DNA of 64,000 bases, taken from assembly GCA_021801255.1 (NCBI GenBank), contig JAJYYH010000036.1, positions 266,206 to 330,205 of the forward strand, written 5' to 3'. The stretch is from Pseudomonadota bacterium (GTDB taxonomy: Bacteria > Pseudomonadota > Alphaproteobacteria > Acetobacterales > Acetobacteraceae). Shown here one piece after another: positions 37,170 through 46,996 of this stretch; position 1 is the first letter of the stretch, and each line of letters starts with the position of its first letter. The translations under genes and the position numbers were made by a program. Below the pieces are notes generated by a model. It did no database searches, had not been told where the DNA came from, and saw only the letters and a list, made by a program, of their open reading frames with translations.

Positions 37170-38342
37170 ATGAGTGAGGCCTGCATCGTTGGCTGGGCGC
37201 ATTCGCCCTTCGGCAAGCTCGACGAGCCAGATATCGAGGGGCTGTTCGGCCGGGTCGCCGGCGCCGCCATCGCCGATGCCGGGGTCGCGCCTGGCGAGAT
37301 CGACGCGGTGTTCGTTGGCCTCTTCAATAACGGCTTCTCGACCCAGGATTTTCCGTCTTCGCTGGTGTTCCAGGCGGTGCCTGAGCTCCGTTTCAAGCCG
37401 GCGACGCGCTTTGAGAATGCCTGCGCCACCGGCTCGGCCGCGGTGCATGGGGCGCGCGACTTCCTGGCCGCCGGACGTGGCCGTTTCGCGCTCGTGGTCG
37501 GCGCCGAGAAAATGACCGCGACGCCGGGCCCCGAAGTCGGCGATATCCTGCTCAAGGCGAGCTATCGCAAGGAGGAAGGCGATATTCCGGCGGGCTTCGC
37601 GGGGGTTTTCGGGCGCATCGCCGAGCGCTATTTCCAGCGTTTCGGCGACCAATCGGATGCCCTGGCCGCGATCGCCGCGAAAAACCACAAAAACGGCGTC
37701 GATAACCCCTTCGCCCAGATGCGCAAGGATCTCGGTTTTGCATTCTGCCGCGCGGTAAGCGAGAAAAATCCCTATGTCGCGCCGCCGCTGAAGCGCACCG
37801 ATTGCTCACTGGTCTCGGACGGTGCGGCGGCGCTGGTGCTGACCGATGAGGAAACAGCGCGCGCCATGGCCAAGGCGGTGCGGTTTCGCGCCACCGCCCA
37901 GGTCAATGATTTCCTGCCCCTCTCGAAGCGCGACATCGTGCTGTTCGAGGGCGCGGCGCTGGCCTGGCGGCAGGCCCTGGCGCGGGCCGGGATCGATGTG
38001 TGGGATCTCTCCTTCGTCGAAACCCATGACTGTTTCACCATCGCGGAATTGATCGAATACGAGGCGATGGGCCTCGCCGCCCCCGGCCAGGGGGCGCGCG
38101 TCGCCCTCGAAGGGGTCACCGCGGCCGATGGCCGGCTGCCGGTGAACCGTTCGGGCGGGCTCAAATCGAAGGGCCATCCGATCGGCGCCACCGGGGTTTC
38201 CATGCACGCGCTCGCCGCCATGCAGCTCACCGGCGGGGCGGGGGCGATGCAATTGCCCAAGGCCGATCTCGGCGCCGTGTTCAACATGGGGGGTGCCGCG
38301 GTCGCCAATTACGTCTCGATCCTGGAGCCGCTCCGCGCCTGA
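37170..38342 (+). CDS. Thiolase-family acetyl-CoA acetyltransferase
   Basis: A protein of 390 residues with the nucleophile Cys in ENACATGSAA (near residue 88), the His-containing GGLKSKGHPIGATG near 340, and a C-terminal FNMGGAAVANYVS. The second catalytic Cys of typical thiolases is not in the usual CGGG form, so it belongs to the SCP-x/lipid-transfer-like thiolase branch. It probably cleaves or forms a 3-ketoacyl-CoA. A GGGGGA ribosome site precedes it. The next gene, lpxI, follows after 31 bases, but the link is probably only positional. Confidence 0.85.
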   Translation: MSEACIVGWAHSPFGKLDEPDIEGLFGRVAGAAIADAGVAPGEIDAVFVGLFNNGFSTQDFPSSLVFQAVPELRFKPATRFENACATGSAAVHGARDFLAAGRGRFALVVGAEKMTATPGPEVGDILLKASYRKEEGDIPAGFAGVFGRIAERYFQRFGDQSDALAAIAAKNHKNGVDNPFAQMRKDLGFAFCRAVSEKNPYVAPPLKRTDCSLVSDGAAALVLTDEETARAMAKAVRFRATAQVNDFLPLSKRDIVLFEGAALAWRQALARAGIDVWDLSFVETHDCFTIAELIEYEAMGLAAPGQGARVALEGVTAADGRLPVNRSGGLKSKGHPIGATGVSMHALAAMQLTGGAGAMQLPKADLGAVFNMGGAAVANYVSILEPLRA

Positions 38343-38373
38343 CCCGCGCGCCACCGCCCCGATCGAGCCGCGC

Positions 38374-39249
38374 ATGACGAGCGGTGCCAGTCCGCGCCTT
38401 GGCATCCTCGCCGGGGGCGGCAAACTCCCGGGCCAGGTCGCCGCGGCGGCGCTTGCGGCGGGGCGCGAGGTGTTCATCATCGGCTTCGAGGGTTTTGCCG
38501 AGCCCGCCGTGCTGGCGCCCTATCGCCATGCCTTCGCCCGCCTCGGCGCGGCCGGACAGATCCTGAAACGGCTGCGCGCCGAGGGCTGCGGCGATCTCGT
38601 GCTGGTCGGCCCGGTGCGCCGGCCCTCCCTGCTCGCGCTCCGCCCGGACGCCGAGGGCGCACGCATCCTGGCGCGCATCGGCCGCGCCGCTTTCGCCGGC
38701 GATGACGGATTGCTCGCCGCCTTGGTGCGGGTGCTGGGCGAGGAGGGGTTCCGCGTCATCGGCGCCCATGAAATTCTCGCCGAACTGGTCGAGGCGCCGG
38801 GCCAGCTCGGCGCCATCGCGCCCGACGCCGCGGCGCTGCGCGATGTTGCGCGCGGGGTTGCCGTGGTGCGGGCGCTGGGCGCGGTCGATGTCGGGCAGGC
38901 GGCGGTGGTGCAGCAGGGCATCGTGCTCGCGGTCGAGGCGATCGAGGGGACGGACGCGATGCTCGCGCGCGCTCAGGCCTTGGCGCGGCCCGGGCCGGGC
39001 GGCGTGCTGGTCAAACTGGTCAAACCGGGCCAGGATCGCCGCGCCGATCTGCCCACCCTCGGCCCGCGCACGGTGGCGGGCGCCGCTGCGGCTGGCTTGC
39101 GCGGCATTGCTTTCGAGGCTTTCGGCACTCTCCTCTCCGAGCGCTGGGCGATGGTGGAGGCGGCCGATGCGGCGGGGCTCTTTCTGCTCAGCCTCGATCC
39201 CGAGGCGGCACTCGGCAGGGTTCATTCAGAGGACAAGGAAACCACATGA
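38374..39249 (+). CDS. lpxI: UDP-2,3-diacylglucosamine diphosphatase LpxI
   Basis: About 291 residues starting [20 protein letters not shown], the LpxI N-terminus. The C-terminal catalytic domain includes [17 protein letters not shown] and [20 protein letters not shown]. It hydrolyses UDP-2,3-diacylglucosamine to lipid X in lipid A synthesis; alphaproteobacteria often use LpxI instead of LpxH. The start at 38374 is preferred because upstream codons do not resemble the family. The stop overlaps gloA by ATGA. Confidence 0.93.
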   Translation: MTSGASPRLGILAGGGKLPGQVAAAALAAGREVFIIGFEGFAEPAVLAPYRHAFARLGAAGQILKRLRAEGCGDLVLVGPVRRPSLLALRPDAEGARILARIGRAAFAGDDGLLAALVRVLGEEGFRVIGAHEILAELVEAPGQLGAIAPDAAALRDVARGVAVVRALGAVDVGQAAVVQQGIVLAVEAIEGTDAMLARAQALARPGPGGVLVKLVKPGQDRRADLPTLGPRTVAGAAAAGLRGIAFEAFGTLLSERWAMVEAADAAGLFLLSLDPEAALGRVHSEDKETT

Positions 39250-39641
39250 CATCGTTCCAATATCTCCACACCATGCTGCGGGTGAAGAACCTCGATGCCA
39301 GCATCGATTTCTACACCCGTCTGCTGGGCATGACGGAATTGCGCCGGCGCGAGGTGCCGGCGGGAAAATACACCCTGGCTTTCGTCGGCTACGGTGATGA
39401 GGCGAGCCATACCGTGCTCGAACTCACCTATAACTGGGGCCAGGACGACGGCTACGACCTCGGCACCGGCTTCGGCCATCTGGCGCTCGGCGTGCCCGAT
39501 GTCGCGGCGACCGTCGGCGCGCTCCGCAAAGAGGGCGTGAAAGTGACGCGTGAGCCCGGTCCGGTGCAATTCGGCACTACCGTCATCGCCTTCATCGAAG
39601 ACCCCGACGGCTACAAGATCGAGCTGATCGAGCGCGGCTGA
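39246..39641 (+). CDS. gloA: Lactoylglutathione lyase (glyoxalase I)
   Basis: A protein of 131 residues, the usual GloA length, with metal ligands in [10 protein letters not shown] (His8), VLELTYNWG (Glu), GFGHLALGV (His) and [11 protein letters not shown] (Glu). It converts the hemithioacetal of methylglyoxal and glutathione to lactoylglutathione. Translation is coupled to lpxI by ATGA. Its stop codon is also the first bases of repeat family C. Confidence 0.94.
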   Translation: MTSFQYLHTMLRVKNLDASIDFYTRLLGMTELRRREVPAGKYTLAFVGYGDEASHTVLELTYNWGQDDGYDLGTGFGHLALGVPDVAATVGALRKEGVKVTREPGPVQFGTTVIAFIEDPDGYKIELIERG

Positions 39642-39743
39642 GAGTTTGAAAAAGAATGCCCTCTTGCCCGGAAATCGACAGAAAAAACCCAGTGTTTCCA
39701 GAGGGCGTTCTTGTTCAAGTTCGATTGATTTTCAGGCTCTGAG
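39639..39743. repeat. ~105-base element with inverted ends, family C copy 1
   Basis: It starts at the gloA stop (TGAGAGTTTGAAAA) and ends TTTTCAGGCTCTGAG; the ends are imperfect inverted repeats. The interior shares CCCTCTTGCCCG, AAATCGACAG and GGTTCCAG-type strings with the copy at 54928-55031. A more diverged relative lies at 42310-42405. All three begin at the TGA of a gene. Confidence 0.65.
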
Positions 39744-39754
39744 CGCTGGCGCGC

Positions 39755-40282
39755 CTATTGCGTCGGGCAGCGCACCAGCGGATCGGGGAAATCCGCGCAG
39801 CCGGGGAAAGTGATCTCGTTCTCGCCGTGGCGCTCGACATGCAGCGCATCGAGGCTCTCGCAGCCGAAGCCCACGGCATTGATCCCGCCGCCACCACCGC
39901 TGGGCAGGCCGAGCAAGCTATTGCTGGGATCGGTCTGTACCGGAGCGGCCGGCTCGAAGCGGAATTCAAAACCGCTCGATGTCGCGCGCACGGTGGCGAT
40001 CTGGCGCTGCGCATAGGTCGGCTCGGTAAGCGTGCTGCGCAGCACGAGATCGCGGGTGAAGATCACCGTCGGCTGGGCGAGGCAGGATTGCGCGGTGAGC
40101 TGGGTGGGCGCGGGGAAAATGCCGCCGGTCCAGGCGCCGAACAGCCAGGCATGCGGCGGCTCCGAATTTTGCGCCCAAGCCGCCGCGACCATGCCCAATC
40201 CGCTGCGCCCGGCGGGCAAGGGTGGCGCGAGGCCGGCGAGAAGAACCACGAAGGAGAGGGCCCCCTGGGTTATGCGACGCAT
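39755..40282 (-). CDS. Secreted protein of unknown function
   Basis: About 175 residues from ATG 40282, which has GCGGGGGATCAA upstream. A signal peptide (ALSFVVLLAGLAPPLPAG) leads into a mature chain with LFGAWTGGIFPAPTQLTAQ, a Gly-rich loop SGGGGGINAVGFGCE, and four Cys residues that could form two disulfides. I recognise no named domain; proteins with the LFGAWTGG start are familiar only as hypotheticals of this bacterial group. The reading frame has typical codon use, so I consider it real. It is divergent from crcB. Confidence 0.65.
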   Translation of the reverse strand: MRRITQGALSFVVLLAGLAPPLPAGRSGLGMVAAAWAQNSEPPHAWLFGAWTGGIFPAPTQLTAQSCLAQPTVIFTRDLVLRSTLTEPTYAQRQIATVRATSSGFEFRFEPAAPVQTDPSNSLLGLPSGGGGGINAVGFGCESLDALHVERHGENEITFPGCADFPDPLVRCPTQ

Positions 40283-40422
40283 TTGATCCCCCGCAAATAA
40301 TTCCTGAGCGCGCAGCATAACGGTGCCAACAGATTCTTGCCAACCAGCGGATTCGCCCCAACCGGGCTCATTGACTCTGACGCGCGCACGCGCTTTGAAG
40401 TCGGGCTTCGGAGGAAGGCGGC

Positions 40423-40827
40423 ATGATGCCCTATGTTCTGGTGGCGTTGGGGGGCGCGATCGGCAGCCTGGCGCGCTACGCCATGACCCTGCTGTCGGTG
40501 CGGCTCTGGGGCATCACCTTCCCCTGGGGCACAGTGCTGATCAATGTTCTCGGCAGTTTCGTGATCGGTTTCTTCGCCGCCCTTACCAGTATCGAGGGCC
40601 CGCTGCCGGCCGGCCCCGGCTTGCGGGTTTTCGTCATGGTCGGGATTTGCGGTGGATTTACCACTTTTTCCTCGTTCAGCCTGCAAACCCTCGATCTGTT
40701 GCGCGGGGCGGATTGGCTTGGCGCGGTGCTGAATATCGTGCTCTCGGTGGCGTTCTGCCTGCTCGCGGTCACGCTCGGGCAGGTGATGGCGAGCCGGCTC
40801 GGCATTGGCGCGGCCCTTGGACGCTGA
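40423..40827 (+). CDS. crcB: Fluoride channel CrcB/FluC
   Basis: A protein of 134 residues with four membrane helices. The first includes ALGGAIGSLARY, the second FPWGTVLINVLGSF with the pore Asn, and the third GICGGFTTFSSFSLQT, the Phe-box/Na-site region. It exports fluoride as a dual-topology dimer. A GGAGGAAGG ribosome site precedes ATG 40423. No fluoride (crcB) riboswitch motif is visible in the 140 bases upstream. Confidence 0.95.
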   Translation: MMPYVLVALGGAIGSLARYAMTLLSVRLWGITFPWGTVLINVLGSFVIGFFAALTSIEGPLPAGPGLRVFVMVGICGGFTTFSSFSLQTLDLLRGADWLGAVLNIVLSVAFCLLAVTLGQVMASRLGIGAALGR

Positions 40828-40887
40828 AACCGGGGGGCGTGTGCTAGAATGATGGCGGCTGGTACATTCCAGAAGGTCGCCGCAGCG

Positions 40888-41736
40888 ATGACAACCCCGA
40901 TCCTCGCCTTTCTCAACCAGTGCGCCAGCGCCGCCGCCGTGCTCGGCGCCGCCGGCCGGCTCGCCGCCGCCCTACCGGCCGCGGAAATCATCGCATTTCA
41001 CATCCGTCCCGGCCCGCGCGGCGATCTCATGCCGAGCGAGGAGATCATGACCGAGGCGGATTTCGCCGCCCGCGTCGCCGAGATCGAAACCCGCGCCGCC
41101 GCGCTCAAGGAGATTTTCCATACCTGGCAGGCAAGCCATGCCCCGATCCGCGCCCGCTTCGTCTCGCCCGAGGGTGAAACCGCCGAGCGCCTCCTGGAGG
41201 CGGCGCAGGAAGCGGCGTTCATCGTCCTCGCCCGGCCGCCCGCGTACCACTACGCCGATAGCCGCGTGGCGTTGCATACAGCGCTGTTTCGTGCCCGGCG
41301 CCCAGTGCTGCTGGTGCCACCCGACCCTCTCGCCGAAAGTCTCGGCCGTCACCCCGCGATTGCCATCAAGCCCGGTGCGTTCGACCCCGAGGGGCCGACG
41401 GCGCGCGCCATCGCCGCCGCCCTGCCGCTGCTCAATCGCGCGGCAGAGGTCGATATCCTGGTGGCCGAAGCCGACACAAACCCTGCCGAACCCGCCCCGG
41501 CGATCGCCGCCCTGCTGGCGCGGCTGCGCGGCGATGGCGTGCCGGCGCGTCTCGATCGGTTCGCTCGGGGCGCGGAAGAAACCGGCCGCGCCCTGCTGGC
41601 GCGCGCCCACGCCCGCGGCGCCGATCTGCTGATCATGGGGGCTTATGGGCGGGGCGAGGTGGTCGAGTTCATCCTGGGCGGCGTGACGCGAAGCCTGCTC
41701 GCGGCGGCCGACCTGCCGGTGCTGCTGCGCCATTGA
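40888..41736 (+). CDS. Universal stress protein (tandem UspA-like)
   Basis: About 282 residues from ATG 40888, behind AGAAGG; an ATG at 40849 would add 13 residues. It consists of two UspA-like halves. The second keeps the nucleotide-binding pattern MGAYGRGEVVEFILGGVTRSLL (G-x2-G-x9-G[S/T]), while the first half has lost it. It is a cytoplasmic stress protein of unknown specific role. It follows crcB after 60 bases and may share its transcript. Confidence 0.8.
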   Translation: MTTPILAFLNQCASAAAVLGAAGRLAAALPAAEIIAFHIRPGPRGDLMPSEEIMTEADFAARVAEIETRAAALKEIFHTWQASHAPIRARFVSPEGETAERLLEAAQEAAFIVLARPPAYHYADSRVALHTALFRARRPVLLVPPDPLAESLGRHPAIAIKPGAFDPEGPTARAIAAALPLLNRAAEVDILVAEADTNPAEPAPAIAALLARLRGDGVPARLDRFARGAEETGRALLARAHARGADLLIMGAYGRGEVVEFILGGVTRSLLAAADLPVLLRH

Positions 41737-41810
41737 CCACGTGCCCCTCCGCCGGGGCGGGCGTGGCACAACTTTTACGGGTTTTCCACAGATTTTATTC
41801 GGTCGAGAGA

Positions 41811-41840
41811 TTGAGTTTCTCCCCCTTCCTACTGTATATT
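41811..41840 (+). promoter_or_regulatory. Candidate gcrA promoter
   Basis: TTGAGT at 41811-41816 and TATATT at 41835-41840 with 18 bases between, 28 bases before the gcrA start. No GANTC methylation site was seen in the immediate upstream sequence. Confidence 0.35.
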
Positions 41841-41868
41841 GTGGGCAGATAGAGCGGAGGACCACGAA

Positions 41869-42312
41869 ATGGAGTGGACCGAGGAAGCCATCGACCGGCT
41901 GCGCGCTTTCTGGGACGAGGGTCTGCCCACCGCCGAGATCGGTCGGCGGCTGGGAATTTCCAAGAACGCGGTGGTCGGCAAGGCGCACCGTCTTGATCTG
42001 TCGGCACGTCCTTCACCGATCCCGACGGTGGAGGGCCGCCAATCCGGCCAGCCGAGCCGGGCTGAGCGGCGGCGGCCAGCCCGAGCCTCGGCAACCTCGC
42101 CCGCCCGTGCCGCAGCCTCTCCCGGTTCTTTGTTGCTGCCCGCCGCGCCGCCCCCGCAGCGGGTCATCACCTGTTCCTGGCCGCTCGGCGATCCGGGGAA
42201 GCCGGATTTTCATTTCTGCGACGCCACCGCCTTGCCCAGCAAACCCTATTGTGCCGCCCATGCCGAGCGCGCCTATGTCCGGGTCCGCGATAAGCGCGAG
42301 GAAGCCGCCTGA
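41869..42312 (+). CDS. gcrA: Cell-cycle regulator GcrA
   Basis: A protein of 147 residues starting MEWTEEAIDRLRAFWDEGL, with the helix-turn-helix-like GISKNAVVGKAHRLDL, a disordered Pro/Ala/Arg linker, and the C-terminal Cys-containing CSWPLGDPGKPDFHFC and YCAAHAERAY. GcrA binds the housekeeping sigma factor and activates promoters with CcrM-methylated GANTC sites; it is restricted to Alphaproteobacteria, which supports the taxonomic placement. GCGGAGGA provides the ribosome site. Its stop codon begins a diverged family C repeat. Confidence 0.94.
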   Translation: MEWTEEAIDRLRAFWDEGLPTAEIGRRLGISKNAVVGKAHRLDLSARPSPIPTVEGRQSGQPSRAERRRPARASATSPARAAASPGSLLLPAAPPPQRVITCSWPLGDPGKPDFHFCDATALPSKPYCAAHAERAYVRVRDKREEAA

Positions 42313-42405
42313 GAACGCGCCAAAGCTGCCGACTTACCCGGGAACCGACAGGAGACCCGATGTCTCCTGAGGACGCGGGTTTTCCCAGGATGGATTGAGT
42401 TTAAC
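42310..42405. repeat. Diverged family C element after gcrA
   Basis: It begins at the gcrA TGA and contains TTACCCGGGAACCGACAGG, aligned with TTGCCCGGAAATCGACAG of copy 1, plus an internal hairpin AGGAGACC-CGATG-TCTCCT. The inverted ends are poor. Assigned to the family by partial similarity only. Confidence 0.4.
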
Positions 42406-42658
42406 GCTTTGCGCCGAGCCCTGGCGTCAGCCGCCACCAGCACGGCGGATTTGGTGAAAATGCCGCGCGGTTGGCGTTGCGGCGCCTCGTGCGCTGTCGT
42501 ATCGTCTGCCCAGGTGGGGCCGGCAGGACGCAAAGAACGTCCGGGTTGCCGCCGGGGGGAAGACATGCTGCCGGGCAGCGTGTCGGTTCAGGCAAGGGGC
42601 CTTGCGGGCAAAAACGCGCCGCGCGAAACCGGCCCCGCAGACAGAAAGGCATGTGACG
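42406..42658. other. 5' region of the cold-shock gene
   Basis: No gene supported. A long 5' untranslated leader is usual for csp genes and would fit here, but I could not place a promoter. Confidence 0.35.
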
Positions 42659-42868
42659 ATGCCGCAGGGCACCGTGAAGTGGTTCAATCCAACCAAGGGC
42701 TACGGCTTCATTGCCCCCGATAGCGGGGGAAAGGACGTCTTCGTCCATATCAGCGCCGTCCAGAAAGCCGGCTTGAGAAGCCTCAATGAGGGGCAAAAGC
42801 TCGGCTTCGAGATCGAGCAGCAGCAGAACGGGCGCGCCGCGGCGGTCAATCTGGCGAAACTCGATTGA
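42659..42868 (+). CDS. cspA: Cold-shock domain protein
   Basis: A protein of 69 residues starting [20 protein letters not shown], with RNP1 KGYGFI and RNP2 VFVHIS. It is a single-stranded RNA/DNA-binding protein that acts as an RNA chaperone. The start at 42659 is at the family N-terminus; an in-frame upstream extension is unlike it. The symbol is generic for the family. Confidence 0.94.
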   Translation: MPQGTVKWFNPTKGYGFIAPDSGGKDVFVHISAVQKAGLRSLNEGQKLGFEIEQQQNGRAAAVNLAKLD

Positions 42869-43239
42869 GCCGGGGACGCGGCTGAAGCCAGGCCGGACGC
42901 GACCTTGATCCGCGCTCTGGCCGACGGTCCGTGGGGGTGATAGAGGTAAATGGCCCGCGCGCCGCTGGTCGCGTGGAAGGGGGGTGCTCGATGTCTGCTC
43001 GTGTTCTTTTTTTCCGGCGTCGCGCCATGCGGGCCGCGCCGCAACGAAGGTCAAGCGCGCTGCGGGTCTGCCATGCGGGGCGAGGATACAGATTGCGCCT
43101 TGCGTCCCGCGCCGTGCTCCGCTTCAACTAATCTCGCTATATTCCTGGCTGGGTTCTCTCTGCCTGGTTGTCTTTCGTTCGTCCCCTTCGCCGCCTTGCC
43201 ATCCTGGCCCGCCCGCCCGCGAAAGGATTGTCGCTTTTC
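42869..43239. other. Non-coding stretch between csp and pmtA
   Basis: I see no supported gene; frames here lack family features and ribosome sites. GAAAGGA near 43221 serves pmtA. Confidence 0.4.
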
Positions 43240-43920
43240 ATGTCCCATGCCTTTCCCACCCCGCGTGCCGCGCCGAAAGCTGCCCTCGACGCGGAAGCGG
43301 TACGCGCCGCCTATCGTCGCTGGGCCGGCGTCTATGACACGGTATTCGGCGGGGTTTCCGCCATTGCTCGCCGTCGCGCGGTCGCCGAGGTCAATCGCCT
43401 GCCGGGCAACGCCATTCTCGAGGTGGGCGTTGGCACCGGCCTCGCTTTGCCGGCCTATGCGCTGGGCAAGCGCATCACGGGCATCGATCTTTCCGCCGAG
43501 ATGCTGTCGCGGGCGCGCCGCCGCGCGGCCGAGACCGGGCTGTTGCAGGTCGAGGCGCTGATCGAGATGGACGCCGAGGCGATGGCTTTCGAGGACGGGT
43601 GTTTCGATGCGGCGGTGGCGATGTTCGTCGCCTCGGTGGTGCCGCATCCGCGCCGGTTGATGGCGGAAATGCGGCGCGTCGTGCGCCCTGGCGGGCATTT
43701 GCTGTTCGTCAACCATTTCGCCGCCGAGCGGGGTCCGCGCTGGTGGGTGGAACGCGCCCTGGCGCCGGCCTCGCGCGCGCTCGGCTGGCATCCCGATTTC
43801 GCCTTCGATGCGCTGCTCACCGCCGAGGAGCGCGCCCACGCCCAGCTGTCCTCGGTGCCGCCCTTCGGCCTCTTCACCTTGATCCGCCTGCCCAACCTCG
43901 CCGCCGGAGAAACCGCCTAA
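43240..43920 (+). CDS. pmtA: Phosphatidylethanolamine N-methyltransferase PmtA
   Basis: About 226 residues. It has the SAM-binding motif LEVGVGTGLALPAY, then GIDLSAEMLSRAR, with RRWAGVYDTVFGG before it, typical of the Rhodobacter-type PmtA. It methylates phosphatidylethanolamine three times to phosphatidylcholine at the inner membrane. The precursor genes pssA and psd are at 57-58.8 kb of this window, completing the route. The start at 43240 has AAAGGA upstream. Confidence 0.9.
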   Translation: MSHAFPTPRAAPKAALDAEAVRAAYRRWAGVYDTVFGGVSAIARRRAVAEVNRLPGNAILEVGVGTGLALPAYALGKRITGIDLSAEMLSRARRRAAETGLLQVEALIEMDAEAMAFEDGCFDAAVAMFVASVVPHPRRLMAEMRRVVRPGGHLLFVNHFAAERGPRWWVERALAPASRALGWHPDFAFDALLTAEERAHAQLSSVPPFGLFTLIRLPNLAAGETA

Positions 43921-43978
43921 CGCCAGAAACCGCCTAACGCCCCAGTCAGGGTTTCCAAAGGCGTTGCCATTGGTGGGG

Positions 43979-44001
43979 GTGCAGGGGCAAAGCCCCTGCG
44001 T
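43979..44001. repeat. Short palindrome between pmtA and cobT
   Basis: GCAGGGGC-AAA-GCCCCTGC forms an 8-bp stem with a 3-base loop between the convergent pmtA and cobT genes. It is similar in style to the palindromes at 2671 and 19855. It could act as a shared transcription end, though no T-run is seen. Confidence 0.45.
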
Positions 44002-44022
44002 TCCTCAGGCCACCACGTTCCT

Positions 44023-45891
44023 TCAGGCCACCAGCGGCGCCCGCTCCATGCTGGCGCGCGCCCAGGCCAGGGCGGCGTCCTCGTCGAATAATTCGGCAAG
44101 ATTTTTCATCATCGTTCCGCCCAGCTCCTCGGCGTCCACGATGGTCACGGCGCGGCGGTAATAGCGCGTGACATCGTGGCCGATGCCAATGGCGGTGAGT
44201 TCGACCGCCTCGACCCGCTCGATTTCGCGGATCACCTCACGCAGATGGCGTTCGAGGTAGTTGCCGGCATTGACGGAGAGTGTGCTGTCATCGACCGGGG
44301 CGCCGTCGCTGATCACCATCAGGATGCGCCGCCGCTCGGGCCGGCCGAGCAGGCGGCGATAGGCCCAGAGCAGCGCCTCGCCGTCGATATTCTCCTTGAG
44401 CAGCCCCTCGCGCAGCATCAGGCCGAGATTCTTGCGCGCCCGCCGCCACGGCGCATCGGCGCTCTTGTAGATGATGTGGCGGAGATCGTTGAGCCGGCCG
44501 GGATCGCGCGGCTTGCCCTCGGCGACCCAGCGTTCGCGGCACTGTCCGCCTTTCCAGGCGCGGGTGGTAAAACCGAGGATTTCCACCTTGACCGCGCAGC
44601 GCTCAAGCGTCCGCGCCAGGATATCGCCGCACATCGCCGCCACCGTGATCGGCCGGCCACGCATCGAGCCGGAGTTGTCGATCAGCAAACTCACCACGGT
44701 GTCGCGAAACTCGGTCTCGCGTTCGCGCTTGTAGGAGAGCGATTGCAAGGGGTTGACGATGACGCGGGCGAGCCGGCCAGCATCGAGCAGCCCCTCTTCG
44801 AGGTCGAATTCCCAGGCGCGGGTCTGCTGGGCGAGCAGGCGGCGTTGCAGGCGGTTGGCGAGCTTGCTGACGACACCTTGCAGATGCTGGAGCTGCTGGT
44901 CGAGCTGCTGGCGCAGCCGCACGAGTTCGTCGGCATCGCACAGATCCTCGGCCGCCACTTCCTGATCGAAGGCGCGGGTGAAGGCGCGATAGGCCGGCTC
45001 GTGCGGCCGCGCTTGGCTCTCGGGGCGCGGGCGCGGGCCGCCGGGGTGCTCGTCGCCCTCGGCGTCGCCCTCCTGGTCGTCGGCGTCGCCCTGCTCGTCC
45101 TCGCTCGCCTCGCCCTCGCCCTCCTCGGGGGCGGCGCCGAACAGGGAATCGGCCTCGCTTTCGGCGCTGCCCTCGCCGTCCTGGGATTGGTCCTCGGCGT
45201 CCGTCTGATCGCTGCCTTCCTCGCCGGCGTCCTCGCTCTCCTCACTTTCGGCCTCCGCCGCGGCGAGATGGAGGGCGGCGAGCAGTTTGCGGGCGGCGCG
45301 GGCGAAGACGGCTTGGTCTTCCTGGGCACGGGCGAGATCGCCGAGCGCCGCTTCGGCCTCGGGCAGCAGCGTCGCGCGCCATCGCTCGAGCGCCTCGGTG
45401 GGCAGCCCCGGCGTCGCGCGGCCCGACATAAGCTCGCGCGCGAGCAGCGCCAGCGCGGTGGCGGCGGGCAGCGACTGGTCGCGGCCGAGCCGGTCAAGCC
45501 CGGCGCTCTCGATGCCCTCGATCAGCCTGGCATCGAGATTGGCAGCGACGCCGGCCATATGCCGCGCTCCGATGACCTCGACGCGGGCCTGCTCGAGGGC
45601 ATCAAACACGTCGCGCGCCTCGCGTTCCGCCGGGCTGCGCGCCGCATGCACCGCTTCGTCGTGATAGCGCAGGCGGAGTGCGAGGCTGTCGGCGGCGCCG
45701 CGCAGCCGGGCGATTTCGGCCGCCGGCAAGGCGCGCGTCGGCAGCGGCAGCCGCGCGCGTTTGCCGGAAACACCCGAGGGGCCGGGTTGATAGGCGACCT
45801 GCACCTCCGAATTGCCGGCGATCGCGCGGAGCGCCCCGGTGGTCGCGCGCTTGAAGGCCTCGGCGCGGCTATCGTCGGGGCCGGTTCTCAT
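44023..45891 (-). CDS. cobT: Cobaltochelatase subunit CobT
   Basis: A protein of 622 residues. The N-terminal helical domain is followed by a very acidic Glu/Asp-rich stretch (about 215-290), typical of CobT, and a C-terminal von Willebrand A domain with the MIDAS motif DNSGSMRG and [14 protein letters not shown]. With CobS it forms the AAA+ chaperone of the aerobic CobNST cobalt chelatase in B12 synthesis. CobN is not in the window. The start follows the cobS stop by 7 bases. Confidence 0.94.
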   Translation of the reverse strand: MRTGPDDSRAEAFKRATTGALRAIAGNSEVQVAYQPGPSGVSGKRARLPLPTRALPAAEIARLRGAADSLALRLRYHDEAVHAARSPAEREARDVFDALEQARVEVIGARHMAGVAANLDARLIEGIESAGLDRLGRDQSLPAATALALLARELMSGRATPGLPTEALERWRATLLPEAEAALGDLARAQEDQAVFARAARKLLAALHLAAAEAESEESEDAGEEGSDQTDAEDQSQDGEGSAESEADSLFGAAPEEGEGEASEDEQGDADDQEGDAEGDEHPGGPRPRPESQARPHEPAYRAFTRAFDQEVAAEDLCDADELVRLRQQLDQQLQHLQGVVSKLANRLQRRLLAQQTRAWEFDLEEGLLDAGRLARVIVNPLQSLSYKRERETEFRDTVVSLLIDNSGSMRGRPITVAAMCGDILARTLERCAVKVEILGFTTRAWKGGQCRERWVAEGKPRDPGRLNDLRHIIYKSADAPWRRARKNLGLMLREGLLKENIDGEALLWAYRRLLGRPERRRILMVISDGAPVDDSTLSVNAGNYLERHLREVIREIERVEAVELTAIGIGHDVTRYYRRAVTIVDAEELGGTMMKNLAELFDEDAALAWARASMERAPLVA

Positions 45892-45898
45892 CCGCCGC

Positions 45899-46918
45899 TC
45901 AGATCCCCCGGCGCGGGCCCGCGCCGGTCGGCAGTTCGGTGTTGAAGCAGCGCTGATAGTATTCGGCGACGGTGGCGCGCTCCGCCTCGTCGCATTTGTT
46001 GAGGAAGGTGAGGCGGAAGGCGAAGCCGATATCGCCGAAGATGCGCGTGTTCTCGGCCCAGGTCAGCACCGTGCGCGGCGACATCACCGTCGAGATATCG
46101 CCATTGATGAAGCCGGCGCGCGTCAGATCGGCGAGGGCCACCATGCTCTCGATTTCCCGGCGCGCCGCCTGGTCGGCGGGGTCGATGCCGAGCTTGGCGA
46201 GCACGATCGCGGTTTCCTGGGCGTGCGGCAGATAGTTCAGCGTGGCGACGATGTTCCAGCGGTCCATCTGGCCCTGGTTGATCTGCTGCGTGCCGTGATA
46301 GAGCCCGGTGGTATCGCCGAGCCCGACGGTGTTGGAGGTGGAAAACAGACGGAAGGCGCGATGCGGACGGATCACCCGGTTCTGATCGAGCAGGGTGAGC
46401 TTGCCATCGACCTCGAGCACGCGCTGGATGACGAACATCACATCCGGCCGGCCGGCATCGTATTCGTCGAACACCAGGGCGCAGGGGTGCTGTAGCGCCC
46501 AGGGCAGAATGCCTTCGCGGAATTCGGTGATCTGCTTGCCGTCCTTGAGCACGATCGCATCCTTGCCGATGAGATCAATGCGGCTGATATGGCTGTCGAG
46601 ATTGACCCGCAGACAGGGCCAGTTGAGGCGCGCCGCGACCTGCTCGATATGGGTCGATTTGCCGGTGCCGTGATAGCCCTGGATCATCACCCGGCGGTTG
46701 AAGGCGAAGCCGGCGAGAATGGCGAGCGTGGTTTCCTTATCGAACTGATAGGCCTCATCGATATCGGGCACGTGCTCGGTGCGGATCGAGAAGGCCGGCA
46801 CCTCCATCGCCGTCTCGAAGCCGAAGAGTTCCGCCGCCCGCACCGTCATGTCCGGCATGTCGATCGCCGAGGTCGGCGTGGTGCTGCGGGCATCGGCGAG
46901 CGCGGTAACCTTGTTCAT
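45899..46918 (-). CDS. cobS: Cobaltochelatase AAA+ subunit CobS
   Basis: A protein of 339 residues from ATG 46918 ([12 protein letters not shown]). It contains Walker [12 protein letters not shown], Walker [13 protein letters not shown], and [19 protein letters not shown], all conserved in CobS. It hydrolyses ATP to drive cobalt insertion into hydrogenobyrinic acid diamide. It lies in the usual alphaproteobacterial order bolA, J-domain protein, cobS, cobT. A repeat-bearing gap of 157 bases separates it from the J-domain gene. Confidence 0.95.
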   Translation of the reverse strand: MNKVTALADARSTTPTSAIDMPDMTVRAAELFGFETAMEVPAFSIRTEHVPDIDEAYQFDKETTLAILAGFAFNRRVMIQGYHGTGKSTHIEQVAARLNWPCLRVNLDSHISRIDLIGKDAIVLKDGKQITEFREGILPWALQHPCALVFDEYDAGRPDVMFVIQRVLEVDGKLTLLDQNRVIRPHRAFRLFSTSNTVGLGDTTGLYHGTQQINQGQMDRWNIVATLNYLPHAQETAIVLAKLGIDPADQAARREIESMVALADLTRAGFINGDISTVMSPRTVLTWAENTRIFGDIGFAFRLTFLNKCDEAERATVAEYYQRCFNTELPTGAGPRRGI

Positions 46919-46996
46919 GGGCCTGTCGATCCTGTGGTTTCGGTGAAGACTACTCGGCCCGACCGATAGCGCAAGGCGAGTGTCCATACCAATTTG

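Noticed and set aside
40283..40422. Fluoride riboswitch ahead of crcB
   Set aside because: The conserved GATGG...TTCGCC core is absent; only an ordinary ribosome site is visible.
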